Source: CALZFJ01 sp964459845 (GTDB lineage: Bacteria > Bacteroidota > Bacteroidia > Bacteroidales > Muribaculaceae). From it: a stretch of DNA of 51,879 bases. This document shows, piece by piece, positions 18,801-27,861 of the stretch (its first letter is position 1; every line of letters begins with the position of its first letter). A model generated the notes under the pieces. The model worked only from the letters and a program-made list of their open reading frames with translations. It did no database searches and was not told where the DNA came from. The stretch spans positions 1 to 51,879 of the forward strand of contig CAYWOC010000014.1 of assembly GCA_964459845.1 (NCBI GenBank), in the 5' to 3' direction. The position numbers were made by a program, and so were the translations under genes.

Positions 18801-19404
18801 CGGACGTGTCACGATTCCGATGCTCAGGCAACAACGCAAGTGCGCAAGTGGCGTGCAGTTGTCGCTCAGCGACTATATAGCACCAGCCGGCAGCGGTATT
18901 GAAGACTATATCGGCACATTTGCTGTGACGGTGAATAGCAAGCTCGTTGAGCGGATAGCAGCAGCAAAGAGTGAAGATGATGACTATGGCATGATTCTGC
19001 GTCAGACGCTGTCCGACCGCATTGTGGAAGCTGCCACTGAACTGCTGCACAAGCGCATAAGATTAAGCTATTGGGGGTATTCGAACGAAAATGATGAGGA
19101 TGAAAATCCGAGAAATCTTCTTCTGCAATATTATAAAGGGATACGTCCAGCCGTAGGCTATCCGTCATTGCCGGATCAAAGTGTGATATTCGGCATCGAC
19201 CAGCTTATGCCGCTGAGTGGAGTGGGGGTGTCACTTACCGAGAACGGAGCGATGATTCCTGCATCGAGTGTGTGTGGATTGATATTCTCACATCCCGACA
19301 GCCACTATTTCGTGATAGGTACAGTAGGCGATGACCAGCGAGACGATTATGCAGCAAGACGTGGCGTGAGCGTTGAGGAACTCGGCAAGTGGTTGAACAG
19401 ATAA
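15829..19404 (+). CDS. metH: Cobalamin-dependent methionine synthase
   Basis: 1191 residues, close to the E. coli enzyme (1227). Domains in order: homocysteine-binding barrel (1-310; zinc ligands in GLNCGFG and IGGCCGTTPDH), methyl-THF pterin barrel (about 340-600; NIGERCNVAGSRKF), B12 cap and B12 domain (about 640-870; DVHDIGKN carries the axial His), and the reactivation domain (about 890-1191; RPAVGYP contacts SAM). It makes methionine from homocysteine in the cytoplasm. All modules are intact and full length, so no MetF- or RamA-type split is needed. No cobalamin riboswitch was recognised in the 280 bp upstream. Confidence 0.97.
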   Translation: MIGLEKRILILDGGLGTMIQRAHPVEADFRGSRFAGWSCDLKGCNDLLVLTRPDIIANIHREYLEAGADIIETNSFNANAISLADYNLQDYVLEINTAAARLACTVADEWRMKHGGEKRYVAGSVGPTNRSLSMSPSVEDAAARNVTWAELTATYQTQMTGLINGGVDCLLIETVFDTLNAKAALWAAEEAMMASGRRVPIMLSVTLTESGRTLSGQTLEAMLASVAHANLASVGLNCGFGAEGMNRWIEQLAALTSLPVSVYPNAGLPNEMGEYDETPEKMVVHVRPMLEKGLVNVIGGCCGTTPDHIRAIAALAKNYAPRIAKPLPDVMRLSGYEGMEITPERNFVNIGERCNVAGSRKFLRLINEKNYDEAVAIARKQVDDGAQIVDVNMDDAMLDSVEEMSHFLRLLAAEPDVARVPIMIDSSNWAVITAGLECLQGKCIVNSISLKDGEETFVRKAEYVKRMGAAVVVMAFDEDGQADTFERKTAVCKRSYDILTNRVKFNPQDIIFDPNVLAVATGLEEHNNYAKDFIRAVEWIKQNLQGAKVSGGLSNLSFALRGNNYVREAMHSVFLFHAIGKGMDMAIVNAGAIMPYDDVPLNLRKAIEDVIFNTDDEATSRLIDLADTLKKDGAAQKSKDNAAGELAAMPPIDRLKNMLVRGVTDDIESVLADCYKALGSAVAVIDGPLMAGMNEVGELFGAGKLFLPQVVKSARTMKQAVAWLNPLIEADRASSGGGKKQGKMVIATVKGDVHDIGKNIVSVIMRCNGFDVIDLGVMVPAEEIVKRAEEEHADLIAASGLITPSLEEMRRLAAMMQKCGLKIPLMVGGATTSELHTAVKIAPEYDGPVVYTRDAAMMPVVAQQLLTDCDTFMHSWRKRQQQLREDYAEQQPLLPIDQARALRPQLEYSPVKPCALGVQSVKISIEEARKFINWIPFLAAWHVKPNSAEARRLLAEAKAELDAMDRDGCGVDAEFGLWRASSDGDSVIIDSGRVTIPMLRQQRKCASGVQLSLSDYIAPAGSGIEDYIGTFAVTVNSKLVERIAAAKSEDDDYGMILRQTLSDRIVEAATELLHKRIRLSYWGYSNENDEDENPRNLLLQYYKGIRPAVGYPSLPDQSVIFGIDQLMPLSGVGVSLTENGAMIPASSVCGLIFSHPDSHYFVIGTVGDDQRDDYAARRGVSVEELGKWLNR

Positions 19405-19457
19405 TAGCTATGTATGTGCCTTCTTGCAGCACAAAATCCAAATGACCGATTTGAAAT

Positions 19458-19492
19458 AAAAAATAGGCACTCATTATCGAGTGCCTATTTTT
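19458..19492. terminator. Bidirectional terminator between metH and the tyrosine kinase gene
   Basis: A 14-bp perfect stem (AAAAATAGGCACTC / GAGTGCCTATTTTT) with a 6-nt loop, A-run on one side and T-run on the other. It serves the two convergent genes. Confidence 0.92.
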
Positions 19493-19515
19493 ATTAGGAA
19501 TATTTTCTAATCAGC

Positions 19516-21996
19516 TTATTTGCCAAATATGCCAAATCTTTTTTTCTTTTTGCTTTCGCCTTCTACATAACCGTAGCCATATCCACCGCCATAACCGTAT
19601 CCATAACCATAACCATAACCAGTTCCGTATCCATAACCATATCCGTAACGCTTAGCATCCACATTGACATCGGTGATTAAGAATGCGAGATTGTTGAATT
19701 TCTTCTCCTTATACATCTTGTCGATGTCGGATATGTAGTTCTTGTCAATCATGTTGTCGCGTATCACATATATTGTCATGTCTGCCACACGGTTCACGAT
19801 AGCAGCATCGGCAACAACAGTGTAAGGCACAGTGTCGAGGAATATGATGTCATATTCTTTGCGCAATTCATTGATGAGGTTCTCGAAGCGGTCGGACATA
19901 AGCAAGTCGGAAGGGTTAGGCGGAATCGCACCCACCGAGATGGTGTCAAGATTCTTGTGGATTGCGCCCTTGTTGATGACCTCATGGATGTCTTCAACCT
20001 TCTCGGTCAAGTATGCGCTGATACCAATATTCTTGCGGCGGCCGCCAAGGTATTTCGAGAAATTGCCCTTACGCAAGTCGAGGTCGATCGCCACGACCTT
20101 CTTGCCTGAATGTGCGCAAGAAAGTGCCAAGTTGATTGAGACGTATGACTTTCCTTCATGTGGCACTGTAGATGTTATTTGGATGACAGCACCAAGTCCG
20201 TCGGGTCTTTTCTTCAACATATAGTCGAGGTTTCCGCGCACGATACGCAAAGCCTCCGATATGCGGTCTTTTCCTGTTTCGGTAGCGATAATCTCCATCT
20301 CCTGTTGCTCTTTTTTCTTGCAAGGAATTTCGCCGAGGATGGGAATGTCGCATATAGCCTCAATATCTTTGCGGCTGTGAACCTTAGTGTCGAGAGAATA
20401 TAGCCAGAAGATTAAGTAAATAACTCCGGCAGGAAGCATCAAGCCGATTATGAATCCCATCATGATGATGTTCATCGAAGAAGGGAATACTGGCGCATCG
20501 TCGCCGCCGGCATTTTCTATGATTTTAGCTGTAGGCTCTGTTATTGCGAGTTGGAGAGCATTCTCTTCACGCTTGTTGAGCAAGTAGAGGTAAAGCTCCT
20601 CTTTGATTTTCTGCTGGCGAAGCACATTGTTGATTTCTTTCTCTTGAGTAGGAACAGAAGAGATGAGGCGATTAGATTGAGCTTCTTGAGCTTTGGCTTG
20701 CTGCAACTTAATCTGCAATGTTCTGAGGAAGTTGTCGATAGAACGGTTGATATTGTTGTGCATTGAAGTCAATGACTTGTCAAGCTCGCTTGTTACAGGG
20801 TTGGCTGAACCGGAAGTGGCAGCAAGTTTATTATACTTCAGGCATTCAGTGTTGTACTGCGAAATCTGGTTCTCAATACCCATGTCTGAGATGCCAGTGT
20901 TGGCAGGAATCAATTCGTGGCGTTGCATCCCAGCCATATAGTCCTTGATGTATTTTGTGAGCTGGAGCTGCATCTCAACTTCGGCAACAGCGTCTTTGTA
21001 GCGCACGCCATCTGTCACAAACTGGCTTGCGTTGGCAGTCACGTCAGGGATATTGTTGCGTATTTTCAACGATTCTATTTCGGTGTCCACCACGCCAAGA
21101 TCCTTCGAGATGGATGCGATACGCTCCACGATGAATGTCTCGGTGTTTCGCGCGATGCGGTTTTTGTCGTTGATTGCATCGGCATTATACACCTCGATAA
21201 GAGTGTTCAAGATGTCTTTCGCCATTTCGTAGTTCTCGGTCTCGACATTCAGCCCCAGCACGGTGGTCTCCTTGTCGGCTTTCTTCACCTCAAGCTTGTC
21301 GAAAATAGAAATGGCCTTTTGGTGAGGGTCGGAAAGTTGGACATATAATTTTTCGCCAAGTGATTTCTGCGAGAATTTTGGAGTTTTCGTCACAGTCACG
21401 CTTGCGTTGATTTTGTTTTGCTTTGCATCCATTCCGGCAGGGAATGTGATTTTCGTCCCATATTTGGCAGTTTTCCATTCTCCGTTATTGTCGGCTTTGC
21501 TCAAATAAGTGAATTCATCGTTGCTTTTAGGAACGATTTCAAGAGCTACACCAGCCTTTGGAATCTTGCTTAGATGGGTTACGGTGATAGGAGTTCCGTC
21601 GTAGATATTGACTTTTCTGAGCAGCGGCTTTGTGTAATATTGAGAAGACAATCCTAATTGTTCGACAACTTGGTCGAGCAGGATGGTCGATTTCAACACA
21701 TAGATTTCATTCTCCACAGCATCGGCTTTGTTGCCCAATCCGAGGTCGGCGAACAGAGATGCTCCGGCTCCGTTGGAGCCGTTCTTCTTGTCATCAGATT
21801 TAATTTTAATGTAGGCATACGAACGATAGTGCTTAGTCTGCGACTGAGCATATACAAAAGCTATCGTGGTGCATGCAATGAGAGAGAGTACAAACCAATA
21901 CCAATTATGACCGCACGCGGCAAAATATGCACGTAATGAGATGCCTGATTCTACATTCTCTTCTCTTTCAAGCTGGTTCTTTTCTTGATCTTGCAT
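19516..21996 (-). CDS. Wzc-type polysaccharide co-polymerase with BY-kinase domain
   Basis: 826 residues. N-terminal Wzz-type membrane helix (about 28-48), a long periplasmic part with coiled coil (about 270-480), and a second membrane helix (about 505-530). The cytosolic kinase follows (about 585-780): Walker A STVPHEGKSYVS, Walker A' AIDLDLRKG, Walker B IIFLDTVPY. The last ~45 residues are a Gly-Tyr repeat with ~17 Tyr, then KKKKRFGIFGK. This is the autophosphorylation cluster that controls chain length and export of capsule or exopolysaccharide. No Wza, Wzx/Wzy or glycosyltransferase gene is adjacent, so it acts with genes elsewhere. Confidence 0.93.
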   Translation of the reverse strand: MQDQEKNQLEREENVESGISLRAYFAACGHNWYWFVLSLIACTTIAFVYAQSQTKHYRSYAYIKIKSDDKKNGSNGAGASLFADLGLGNKADAVENEIYVLKSTILLDQVVEQLGLSSQYYTKPLLRKVNIYDGTPITVTHLSKIPKAGVALEIVPKSNDEFTYLSKADNNGEWKTAKYGTKITFPAGMDAKQNKINASVTVTKTPKFSQKSLGEKLYVQLSDPHQKAISIFDKLEVKKADKETTVLGLNVETENYEMAKDILNTLIEVYNADAINDKNRIARNTETFIVERIASISKDLGVVDTEIESLKIRNNIPDVTANASQFVTDGVRYKDAVAEVEMQLQLTKYIKDYMAGMQRHELIPANTGISDMGIENQISQYNTECLKYNKLAATSGSANPVTSELDKSLTSMHNNINRSIDNFLRTLQIKLQQAKAQEAQSNRLISSVPTQEKEINNVLRQQKIKEELYLYLLNKREENALQLAITEPTAKIIENAGGDDAPVFPSSMNIIMMGFIIGLMLPAGVIYLIFWLYSLDTKVHSRKDIEAICDIPILGEIPCKKKEQQEMEIIATETGKDRISEALRIVRGNLDYMLKKRPDGLGAVIQITSTVPHEGKSYVSINLALSCAHSGKKVVAIDLDLRKGNFSKYLGGRRKNIGISAYLTEKVEDIHEVINKGAIHKNLDTISVGAIPPNPSDLLMSDRFENLINELRKEYDIIFLDTVPYTVVADAAIVNRVADMTIYVIRDNMIDKNYISDIDKMYKEKKFNNLAFLITDVNVDAKRYGYGYGYGTGYGYGYGYGYGGGYGYGYVEGESKKKKRFGIFGK

Positions 21997-22076
21997 CTAA
22001 GTGTAAAATGTAAAAATTAATAATAATTGGGGGATGGCGAACACACAACCCCCTAATACTCTATTTTTTCGCTATG

Positions 22077-22084
22077 CAAAGATA
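22077..22084 (-). promoter_or_regulatory. -7 box of the tyrosine kinase gene
   Basis: TATCTTTG on the minus strand, exact to the TAnnTTTG consensus, ~80 nt before the start. The leader between them can form a stem of GGGGG with CCCCC (about 22027-22055). Confidence 0.6.
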
Positions 22085-22124
22085 GGTAATTAATTGTAGA
22101 TAATGTAAAAAAACGATAAAAAAA

Positions 22125-22715
22125 CTATTTTTTTAGGTTTTTGATGCTTTTAACCTTGTCGGGGTGCTTATTTATGAATTCTTTCCATGATTTACAGCCC
22201 TTTTGCTGAATGGGTTTTGATGTCTCGTAATAGTGGCACAGGGCAGCGGCGAGAGCGTCGGTGGCATCAAGAAATTCAGGCATGTGGTCGCGCGGAATGT
22301 CGAGTATGCGGCGCAGCATCTCGGCGACCTGCTCCTTTGATGCAGAGCCGTTGCCAGTGATTGCCATCTTTATTTTCAGCGGGGCATATTCGGTTATCGG
22401 AATGTCGCGGTGCAAAGCGGCTGCCATGGCCACTCCTTGCGCCCTGCCGAGTTTCAGCATCGACTGCACATTCTTCCCGAAGAAAGGCGCTTCTATTGCC
22501 ATCTCGTCGGGCAGATATTGTTCCACCAGCCCGAGCACGCGCTCGAATATCCTGTGCAGTCGCATATAGTGGTCGTCAAATTTGCTGAGCTTTATCACGC
22601 CCAGAGCCACCACCTCGGGCTTTTTCCCGTTTATGCCGAGTATGCCATAGCCCATCACATTCGTGCCGGGGTCAATGCCTATGATTATGCGTTCAAAATT
22701 GTGTATGTCGGGCAT
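22125..22715 (-). CDS. ruvC: Holliday-junction resolvase RuvC
   Basis: 196 residues, slightly longer than the family (~173) because of a lysine-rich tail. Catalytic acids: GIDPGTNVMGYG (Asp near 15), MAIEAPFFGKN (Glu) and LDATDALAAALCH (two Asp). It cleaves four-way junctions with RuvAB. The DUF4286 gene lies 3 nt upstream on the same strand, an arrangement often seen in Bacteroidales. Confidence 0.96.
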   Translation of the reverse strand: MPDIHNFERIIIGIDPGTNVMGYGILGINGKKPEVVALGVIKLSKFDDHYMRLHRIFERVLGLVEQYLPDEMAIEAPFFGKNVQSMLKLGRAQGVAMAAALHRDIPITEYAPLKIKMAITGNGSASKEQVAEMLRRILDIPRDHMPEFLDATDALAAALCHYYETSKPIQQKGCKSWKEFINKHPDKVKSIKNLKK

Positions 22716-22718
22716 AAG

Positions 22719-23030
22719 TCACAGGTCGAGTTTCTGCATCAGGGTGGAGAAGCCCATGACGTGCTGGCTGAATGTGGATTCAATCTCTTTGACAAGCGTG
22801 ATGCCGGTTTTGCGGTACCAGATTTCAAGAGCCTCGACCGACGGGGCGTGGAACTGCAGCGAATAGCTGTTGCCCTGCTTGTCTGGCTCATTGCTCATCA
22901 CGAGCGTGAGCTGCGGCGACGACAGCTCTCCACCAGCAGTGGCGCGCGGTATGTATTCCGAGCGTAGCCACTGGATGAATTCCTCCTCACGAGCTTCGGC
23001 AACGTGATATGTAGTGTTGTATATGATCAT
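22719..23030 (-). CDS. DUF4286 family protein
   Basis: 103 residues with alternating strands and helices of a ferredoxin-like (dimeric alpha-beta barrel) fold: MIIYNTTYHVAE, then EFIQWLRSEYIPRA, then LVMSNEPDKQGNSYSLQF. Directly upstream of ruvC and co-transcribed. Function unknown. The linkage to ruvC is widespread in Bacteroidetes but says little about its role. Confidence 0.85.
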   Translation of the reverse strand: MIIYNTTYHVAEAREEEFIQWLRSEYIPRATAGGELSSPQLTLVMSNEPDKQGNSYSLQFHAPSVEALEIWYRKTGITLVKEIESTFSQHVMGFSTLMQKLDL

Positions 23031-23074
23031 GCTGATATAGACTTATGTAAATAAAAATGTTTGTTATTCATCTG

Positions 23075-23183
23075 CAAAAGTAAATAAATTCAGCGAAATA
23101 GGCAATTTTGGCGAAAAACGGATGCAGATTACAATAATTTTGGATAATATGTGCTGAATTGTTGGCAATAATAACTAAATTTG
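23075..23183. promoter_or_regulatory. Divergent promoters for DUF4286-ruvC and speA
   Basis: Minus-strand TACTTTTG at 23075-23082 and plus-strand TAAATTTG at 23176-23183, both fitting TAnnTTTG. They face away from each other across ~95 bp of AT-rich DNA. Confidence 0.5.
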
Positions 23184-23239
23184 CCACAATATTTTATTAG
23201 ATGAACTTTTTATTAATATTTTTACGTTTACATTAGGAA

Positions 23240-25141
23240 ATGAGAAAATGGCGCATTGAAGACAGTGCGGAGCTATACAACATAAGTGGTTGGGGCTTGA
23301 AGTATTTCTCCATCAACGAGAAAGGGCATGTGGCGGTGACGCCTCGTGAGGATTATGCTTCGGTGGATCTGAAGGATGTAATGGACGAGCTTCAGGTGCG
23401 TGACATCACGTCGCCTGTGCTGCTGCGTTTCCCCGACATCCTCGACAACCGCATCGAGAAGATTTCGCGGTGCTTTGCGCAGGCTGCCGAGGAGTATAAT
23501 TATCAGGCAAAGAACTTCGTGGTTTATCCCATCAAGGTGAACCAGATGCGGCAGGTGGTTGAGGAAATCGTAAGCCACGGTAAAAAGTTTAATATAGGAC
23601 TTGAGGCAGGCTCCAAGCCCGAGCTTCATGCAGTGCTTGCCACAAGCATAGCCGAGCCGTCGATAATCGTGTGCAACGGCTATAAGGACGAAGACTATGT
23701 GGAGCTTGCCCTGCTCGCTCAGAAGATGGGGCGCGACATATATCTCGTGGTGGAGAAGCTGAATGAGCTTAAACTCATAGCCGATGTGGCGAAACGCTTG
23801 AACATACGTCCAAATGTGGGAATCCGCATCAAGCTGTCGAGTTCGGGCAGCGGTAAATGGGAAGAGTCGGGCGGCGACCAGAGCAAGTTTGGCTTGAACT
23901 CAAGCGAGCTGCTTGAGGCGCTCTCCATACTCGACCGCATGAATATGAAAGACTGCTTAAAGCTGATACACTTCCACATAGGAAGCCAGATAACAAAAAT
24001 ACGACGCATAAAGAATGCTTTGCGCGAGGCCATGCAGTTCTATGTGCAGTTGTCGAAGATGGGTTTCGACATCAATTTTGTGGATATTGGCGGTGGCCTT
24101 GGCGTGGATTACGACGGCACTCGCAGCAGTGCGAGCGAGAGCAGCATGAACTACTCAATTCAGGAATATGTGAACGATTCTGTGTCGGCTCTTGTGGATG
24201 CTTGCGAGAAGAACGGGCTGAAGCAGCCGAACATCATCACCGAGTCGGGACGCTCGCTGTCGGCTCACCATTCTGTGCTGGTGTTTGAGGTGCTTGAGAC
24301 GGCTGGGCTTCCTGAATGGAACGACGAAGCTGATGAAGTGAAAGACGATGACCATGAGCTTGTGCGTGAACTGTACAGCATCTGGGACAAGATAAACCAG
24401 CCTCGTCTGTTTGAGAGCTGGCATGACGCATTGCAGATTCGCGAGGAGGCACTTGAACTGTTCAGCCTCGGACTTCTCGATCTGCGCACCCGTGCGATGA
24501 TTGAGAAGCTGTTTTGGTCGATAGCGCGCGATGTAAGCTCGATTACAGCGGGGATGAAGCATATCCCCGAGGAGCTGCGCAAGGTGAACAAGATGCTGCC
24601 CGAAAAGTATTTCTGCAACTTCTCGCTGTTCCAGTCGCTGCCCGATTCTTGGGCAATCGACCAAGTGTTCCCGATAATGCCTATATGCCGTCTCGACGAG
24701 CGGCCGACAAAGATGGCGACGATACAGGACATCACTTGCGACAGCGACGGCAAAATCAACAACTTCATATCGGCGCACGGCACATCAGGCTCAATCATGG
24801 TGCATCCGCTCAAAGCCAATGAGTCGTATTATTTCGGGGTGTTCCTCGTGGGAGCATATCAGGAGATTCTCGGCGATATGCACAACCTATTTGGCGACAC
24901 CAATGCGGTGCATATAAGCGTGTACAAAGACCATTATGAAATTGACCAAATAATCGACGGCGAGACTGTCGCCGAGGTACTCGACTATGTGCAATATAGT
25001 CCTAAGAAGCTGGTGCGCAATGTGGAGACATGGGTGACACGCTCAATGAAGGATGGCAAGATTACGCCCGAAGAAGGCCGTGAGTTCTTGAGCAACTACC
25101 GCTCTGGGCTATATGGATACACATATTTGGAAAAAGACTGA
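23240..25141 (+). CDS. speA: Biosynthetic arginine decarboxylase
   Basis: 633 residues, full length for the SpeA group. The PLP lysine lies in VVYPIKVNQ (about residue 100). Other fold-III signatures are LIHFHIGSQI, VDIGGGLGVDYDG and TESGRSLSAHHS. It converts arginine to agmatine, the first step of the agmatine route to putrescine and spermidine. The middle region carries the long insert typical of SpeA rather than LysA. truA follows after 30 bp and may be co-transcribed. Confidence 0.97.
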   Translation: MRKWRIEDSAELYNISGWGLKYFSINEKGHVAVTPREDYASVDLKDVMDELQVRDITSPVLLRFPDILDNRIEKISRCFAQAAEEYNYQAKNFVVYPIKVNQMRQVVEEIVSHGKKFNIGLEAGSKPELHAVLATSIAEPSIIVCNGYKDEDYVELALLAQKMGRDIYLVVEKLNELKLIADVAKRLNIRPNVGIRIKLSSSGSGKWEESGGDQSKFGLNSSELLEALSILDRMNMKDCLKLIHFHIGSQITKIRRIKNALREAMQFYVQLSKMGFDINFVDIGGGLGVDYDGTRSSASESSMNYSIQEYVNDSVSALVDACEKNGLKQPNIITESGRSLSAHHSVLVFEVLETAGLPEWNDEADEVKDDDHELVRELYSIWDKINQPRLFESWHDALQIREEALELFSLGLLDLRTRAMIEKLFWSIARDVSSITAGMKHIPEELRKVNKMLPEKYFCNFSLFQSLPDSWAIDQVFPIMPICRLDERPTKMATIQDITCDSDGKINNFISAHGTSGSIMVHPLKANESYYFGVFLVGAYQEILGDMHNLFGDTNAVHISVYKDHYEIDQIIDGETVAEVLDYVQYSPKKLVRNVETWVTRSMKDGKITPEEGREFLSNYRSGLYGYTYLEKD

Positions 25142-25171
25142 TTAAGCAAAAAAAGGAATAATATACGGATT

Positions 25172-25915
25172 GTGAGATATTTTATTCGGTTGGCATATAA
25201 TGGAGCGACCTATCACGGTTGGCAGTCGCAGCCCAATGCCAGCTCGGTGCAGGAGACACTTGAGCGGGCTATGTCGATGGTGCTGCGTGTCCCTGTTGCT
25301 GTGACAGGAGCTGGGCGCACTGATGCCGGAGTGAATGCCGCGGTGATGTATGCTCACTTCGATGTGGCAACGGAGATAGCCGACGCGCCTATGCTCGTGC
25401 GCCAGCTCAACAGCATTCTCTGCAAGGATATAGCGGTGTATTCCATATTCAAGGTCGCCGATGGTGCACATGCGAGGTTTGATGCCACGAGCCGGACATA
25501 TAAATATTTCGTCACCACCGAGAAATCGCCGTTCAGGTATCAATTCAGTTGGCAGAGTTTCCCGCAACTTGACTTTGACCTGATGAACGAGGCGGCTGGG
25601 CGAATGCTCACCTACACCGACTTCACGAGCTTCAGCAAGCTGCACACCGATGTTGCGACAAATAATTGCCGCGTGACTTATGCCCGGTGGGCTGAAGAAA
25701 ATGGGATGTGGGTGTTCACCGTGACTGCCGACCGCTTCTTGCGCAATATGGTGCGCGCCATTGTAGGCACCCTCGTGGATGTGGGGCGGCACAAGATAAG
25801 CGTAGATGATTTCTGCAAAATAATAGAGAAAAAAGACCGTTGCAGCGCAGGCACGTCGATGCCTGGCAACGCACTTTTCTTGTGGAATATAACTTACCCC
25901 TATGCCACCGAGTGA
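25172..25915 (+). CDS. truA: tRNA pseudouridine synthase A
   Basis: 247 residues starting at GTG 25172, the first start that keeps the family's N-terminus (YFIRLAYNGATYHGWQ). An AAAAGGAA stretch lies upstream. The catalytic Asp is in TGAGRTDAGVNA (about 52). It modifies U38-U40 of tRNA anticodon stem-loops. Confidence 0.96.
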   Translation: MRYFIRLAYNGATYHGWQSQPNASSVQETLERAMSMVLRVPVAVTGAGRTDAGVNAAVMYAHFDVATEIADAPMLVRQLNSILCKDIAVYSIFKVADGAHARFDATSRTYKYFVTTEKSPFRYQFSWQSFPQLDFDLMNEAAGRMLTYTDFTSFSKLHTDVATNNCRVTYARWAEENGMWVFTVTADRFLRNMVRAIVGTLVDVGRHKISVDDFCKIIEKKDRCSAGTSMPGNALFLWNITYPYATE

Positions 25916-25988
25916 CGCTCGCATTATGGCAAAAGTGAGATGGTGGCGGATGGAAGAAAGTATTTGGTTTAATATAAAGGATTAGGCT

Positions 25989-26579
25989 ATGAATATACGA
26001 AAGCTGAGACTGATGATAGCATGGGCTATGATGCTGTGCGCTTCGGCAACGTTGTGTGCCGACACGTTCACATGGTCGCGCTACGACCTTACCTTCGATG
26101 TGCCGGACGGAGGGTTTGTGACCTACAATTCGGCAAGCACATTCGAGGTGCGCTGGAACGACCTCGCCGTGTCGATAAGGCTGTTCAACAAGGCTGGTGC
26201 CGATGATAATTTCTTGAAATACAACATTCAGAAGACGGCGGCTGGCTATAACATGTATGACACCAATATGCGCAAAGCCAAAGTGAAAGGCTTCAATGGC
26301 TACAGCCTCGACGGGACATTGCCCGACGGCTCGCGCGCAACACTCACTAATGTGGTGTCGAAAAAGTCGAAGTTGGCAATGATTGTGGAGATTAACTATT
26401 TTGAAGGCAGTGAAAAGGTGGCTGACGACATTCTGAAAAGCTTCGTCGAGGGCAAAAAGCAGAAGGTGAAGAAGTCCGATGCTCCGAAGCAGAAGATACA
26501 GAAGAAGGGCGAGAGGCCCAAGCCGATAAAGCCAGGCACCACCGACAGCAACCCTCCGCAGAAACTATATGAGATATAA
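25989..26579 (+). CDS. Secreted hypothetical protein
   Basis: 196 residues with a clear signal peptide (LRLMIAWAMMLCASATLCA). The mature part (about 25-150) is beta-rich, with YDLTFDVPDGGFVTYNSAST and a run of strands. The last ~45 residues are Lys/Pro-rich and probably disordered. Not recognised. Same direction as truA and the coiled-coil gene that follows; the latter is 37 bp away, so they may share a transcript and an envelope role. Confidence 0.75.
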   Translation: MNIRKLRLMIAWAMMLCASATLCADTFTWSRYDLTFDVPDGGFVTYNSASTFEVRWNDLAVSIRLFNKAGADDNFLKYNIQKTAAGYNMYDTNMRKAKVKGFNGYSLDGTLPDGSRATLTNVVSKKSKLAMIVEINYFEGSEKVADDILKSFVEGKKQKVKKSDAPKQKIQKKGERPKPIKPGTTDSNPPQKLYEI

Positions 26580-26616
26580 AATATAATCCTACATTAATAA
26601 TATTAATTGAAAAGCA

Positions 26617-27522
26617 ATGAACCCGAAAACTAAAAACATATTGATAATATGTGGGGTAGTGGCAGGACTGTCGCTACTGTCATTTTTCGCTTACACAACA
26701 TTTGAGACTAAACAACAGATTGAGGACGCTAAGGCCGCCAATGAGCAGCTTCAGTTACAGAACGAGCAGCTTCAGCTTGCCGGCGAATATGAACAGCTAA
26801 ACAGCGAGTTCAAAAACTATGAGAGCCAGACGCAATACATCAACAACGACTCGATTCTCATAAAATACGGCGAGGCTAAAGACAAGGTGGAAAAGCTGCT
26901 CACTGAGCTTAAAACCCAAAAGATAACGAGCCAGCGTCGCATCAAGCAGCTACAGGATGAGATAAAGACACTGAAAGGCGTGATGCGCCACTATGTGGAA
27001 ATCATAGACTCCCTCGGCAAGGAGAATGCCGGACTAAAAGCCGAAAATGCCGAGATAAAGATACAGAACCAGCAGCTCAACTCGCAAGTGAACGAGGTAT
27101 CGCAGAAGAACGAGAACTTGTCGAAGCGTATGACGCTCGCCGAGAAGCTTAATGTCACTGCGCTGTCGCTCACTCCCCTTAAGAGCAACGGAAAGAACGA
27201 GAAAAGCATAAAGAAGGCAAAACAATTGCGCGTGACGTTCACCATTCCGCAGAACAATTCAACACCTGTCGGTGAAAAGACGCTGTATGTGCGCATCACC
27301 AATCCCGAAGGCTCGCTGCTCGGATCGCACGGCTCGTTTGCATTCGAGGGCGGACACATGCCATTCACCGAGCGCAAGATTATAGAATATGCGGGACAAG
27401 AGGTGTCGGGCATATCGATTTACTGGAATGTGAACACCGTATTGACACCGGGACAATACACGGTGGAGGTGTTTGCCGACAACTACCGATTGATTTCACG
27501 CAAGTTCTCATTCGACAAATAA
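26617..27522 (+). CDS. Membrane-anchored coiled-coil protein
   Basis: 301 residues. One N-terminal membrane helix (ILIICGVVAGLSLLSFFAY), then coiled coil with Gln/Glu heptads (about 33-180), then a beta-rich domain (about 200-301: VRITNPEGSLLGSHGSF, TPGQYTVEVFADN). The shape suits a periplasmic protein tethered to the inner membrane. I recognise the architecture from Bacteroidales genomes but no function. Confidence 0.78.
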   Translation: MNPKTKNILIICGVVAGLSLLSFFAYTTFETKQQIEDAKAANEQLQLQNEQLQLAGEYEQLNSEFKNYESQTQYINNDSILIKYGEAKDKVEKLLTELKTQKITSQRRIKQLQDEIKTLKGVMRHYVEIIDSLGKENAGLKAENAEIKIQNQQLNSQVNEVSQKNENLSKRMTLAEKLNVTALSLTPLKSNGKNEKSIKKAKQLRVTFTIPQNNSTPVGEKTLYVRITNPEGSLLGSHGSFAFEGGHMPFTERKIIEYAGQEVSGISIYWNVNTVLTPGQYTVEVFADNYRLISRKFSFDK

Positions 27523-27630
27523 GTGCGCCGCACGGCAATAATTTCGTGCTGAAACAGCATCTTTTGGCGAAATCATAGAGCGTGACGGGCTTTATTGAGA
27601 AAAAATTTATTGAAAAAAATAAAGAAAAAT

Positions 27631-27672
27631 CGCAGCATTAACGGCTTGAAATACAAGCTTGTCGGTGCTGCG
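27631..27672 (-). terminator. Hairpin in the gap before the SRP RNA
   Basis: CGCAGCA pairs with TGCTGCG around a second complementary pair (GGCTTG / CAAGCT). On the minus strand it runs into TTTTTCTTTATTTTTT; on the plus strand there is no T-run. No minus-strand gene ends here, so its role is unclear. Confidence 0.35.
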
Positions 27673-27740
27673 ATTTGTCGTGGGACGCAAAAAAGGAGAA
27701 AAAAAGTGGTGAAAAAATTTGCTGTGAATGAAAAAATGCC

Positions 27741-27748
27741 TACCTTTG
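27741..27748 (+). promoter_or_regulatory. -7 box of the SRP RNA
   Basis: TACCTTTG, six nt before the first base of the predicted SRP RNA stem. A TTTG lies at about the right distance upstream (27718-27721). Confidence 0.65.
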
Positions 27749-27753
27749 CACTC

Positions 27754-27850
27754 GGGTAAGTCCTATACGACCAGCTCCTTGTCAACTCCCCCAGGTCTTG
27801 ACCGAAGCAAGGGTAGCAGGTTGTAGCGGTGCGATGTAGTAAGCTTGCCC
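27754..27850 (+). ncRNA. ffs: Signal recognition particle RNA, small bacterial type
   Basis: About 97 nt closed by GGGTAAG (27754-27760) with CTTGCCC (27844-27850). The centre has the conserved domain IV: CCCCCAGGTC, TTGA, GACCGAAGCAAGGGTAGCAG, with the asymmetric loop that binds Ffh. It guides membrane-protein ribosomes to FtsY. A TTTTT tract follows, then tRNA-Thr 11 nt later. Confidence 0.85.
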
Positions 27851-27861
27851 TTTTTAGAGTT

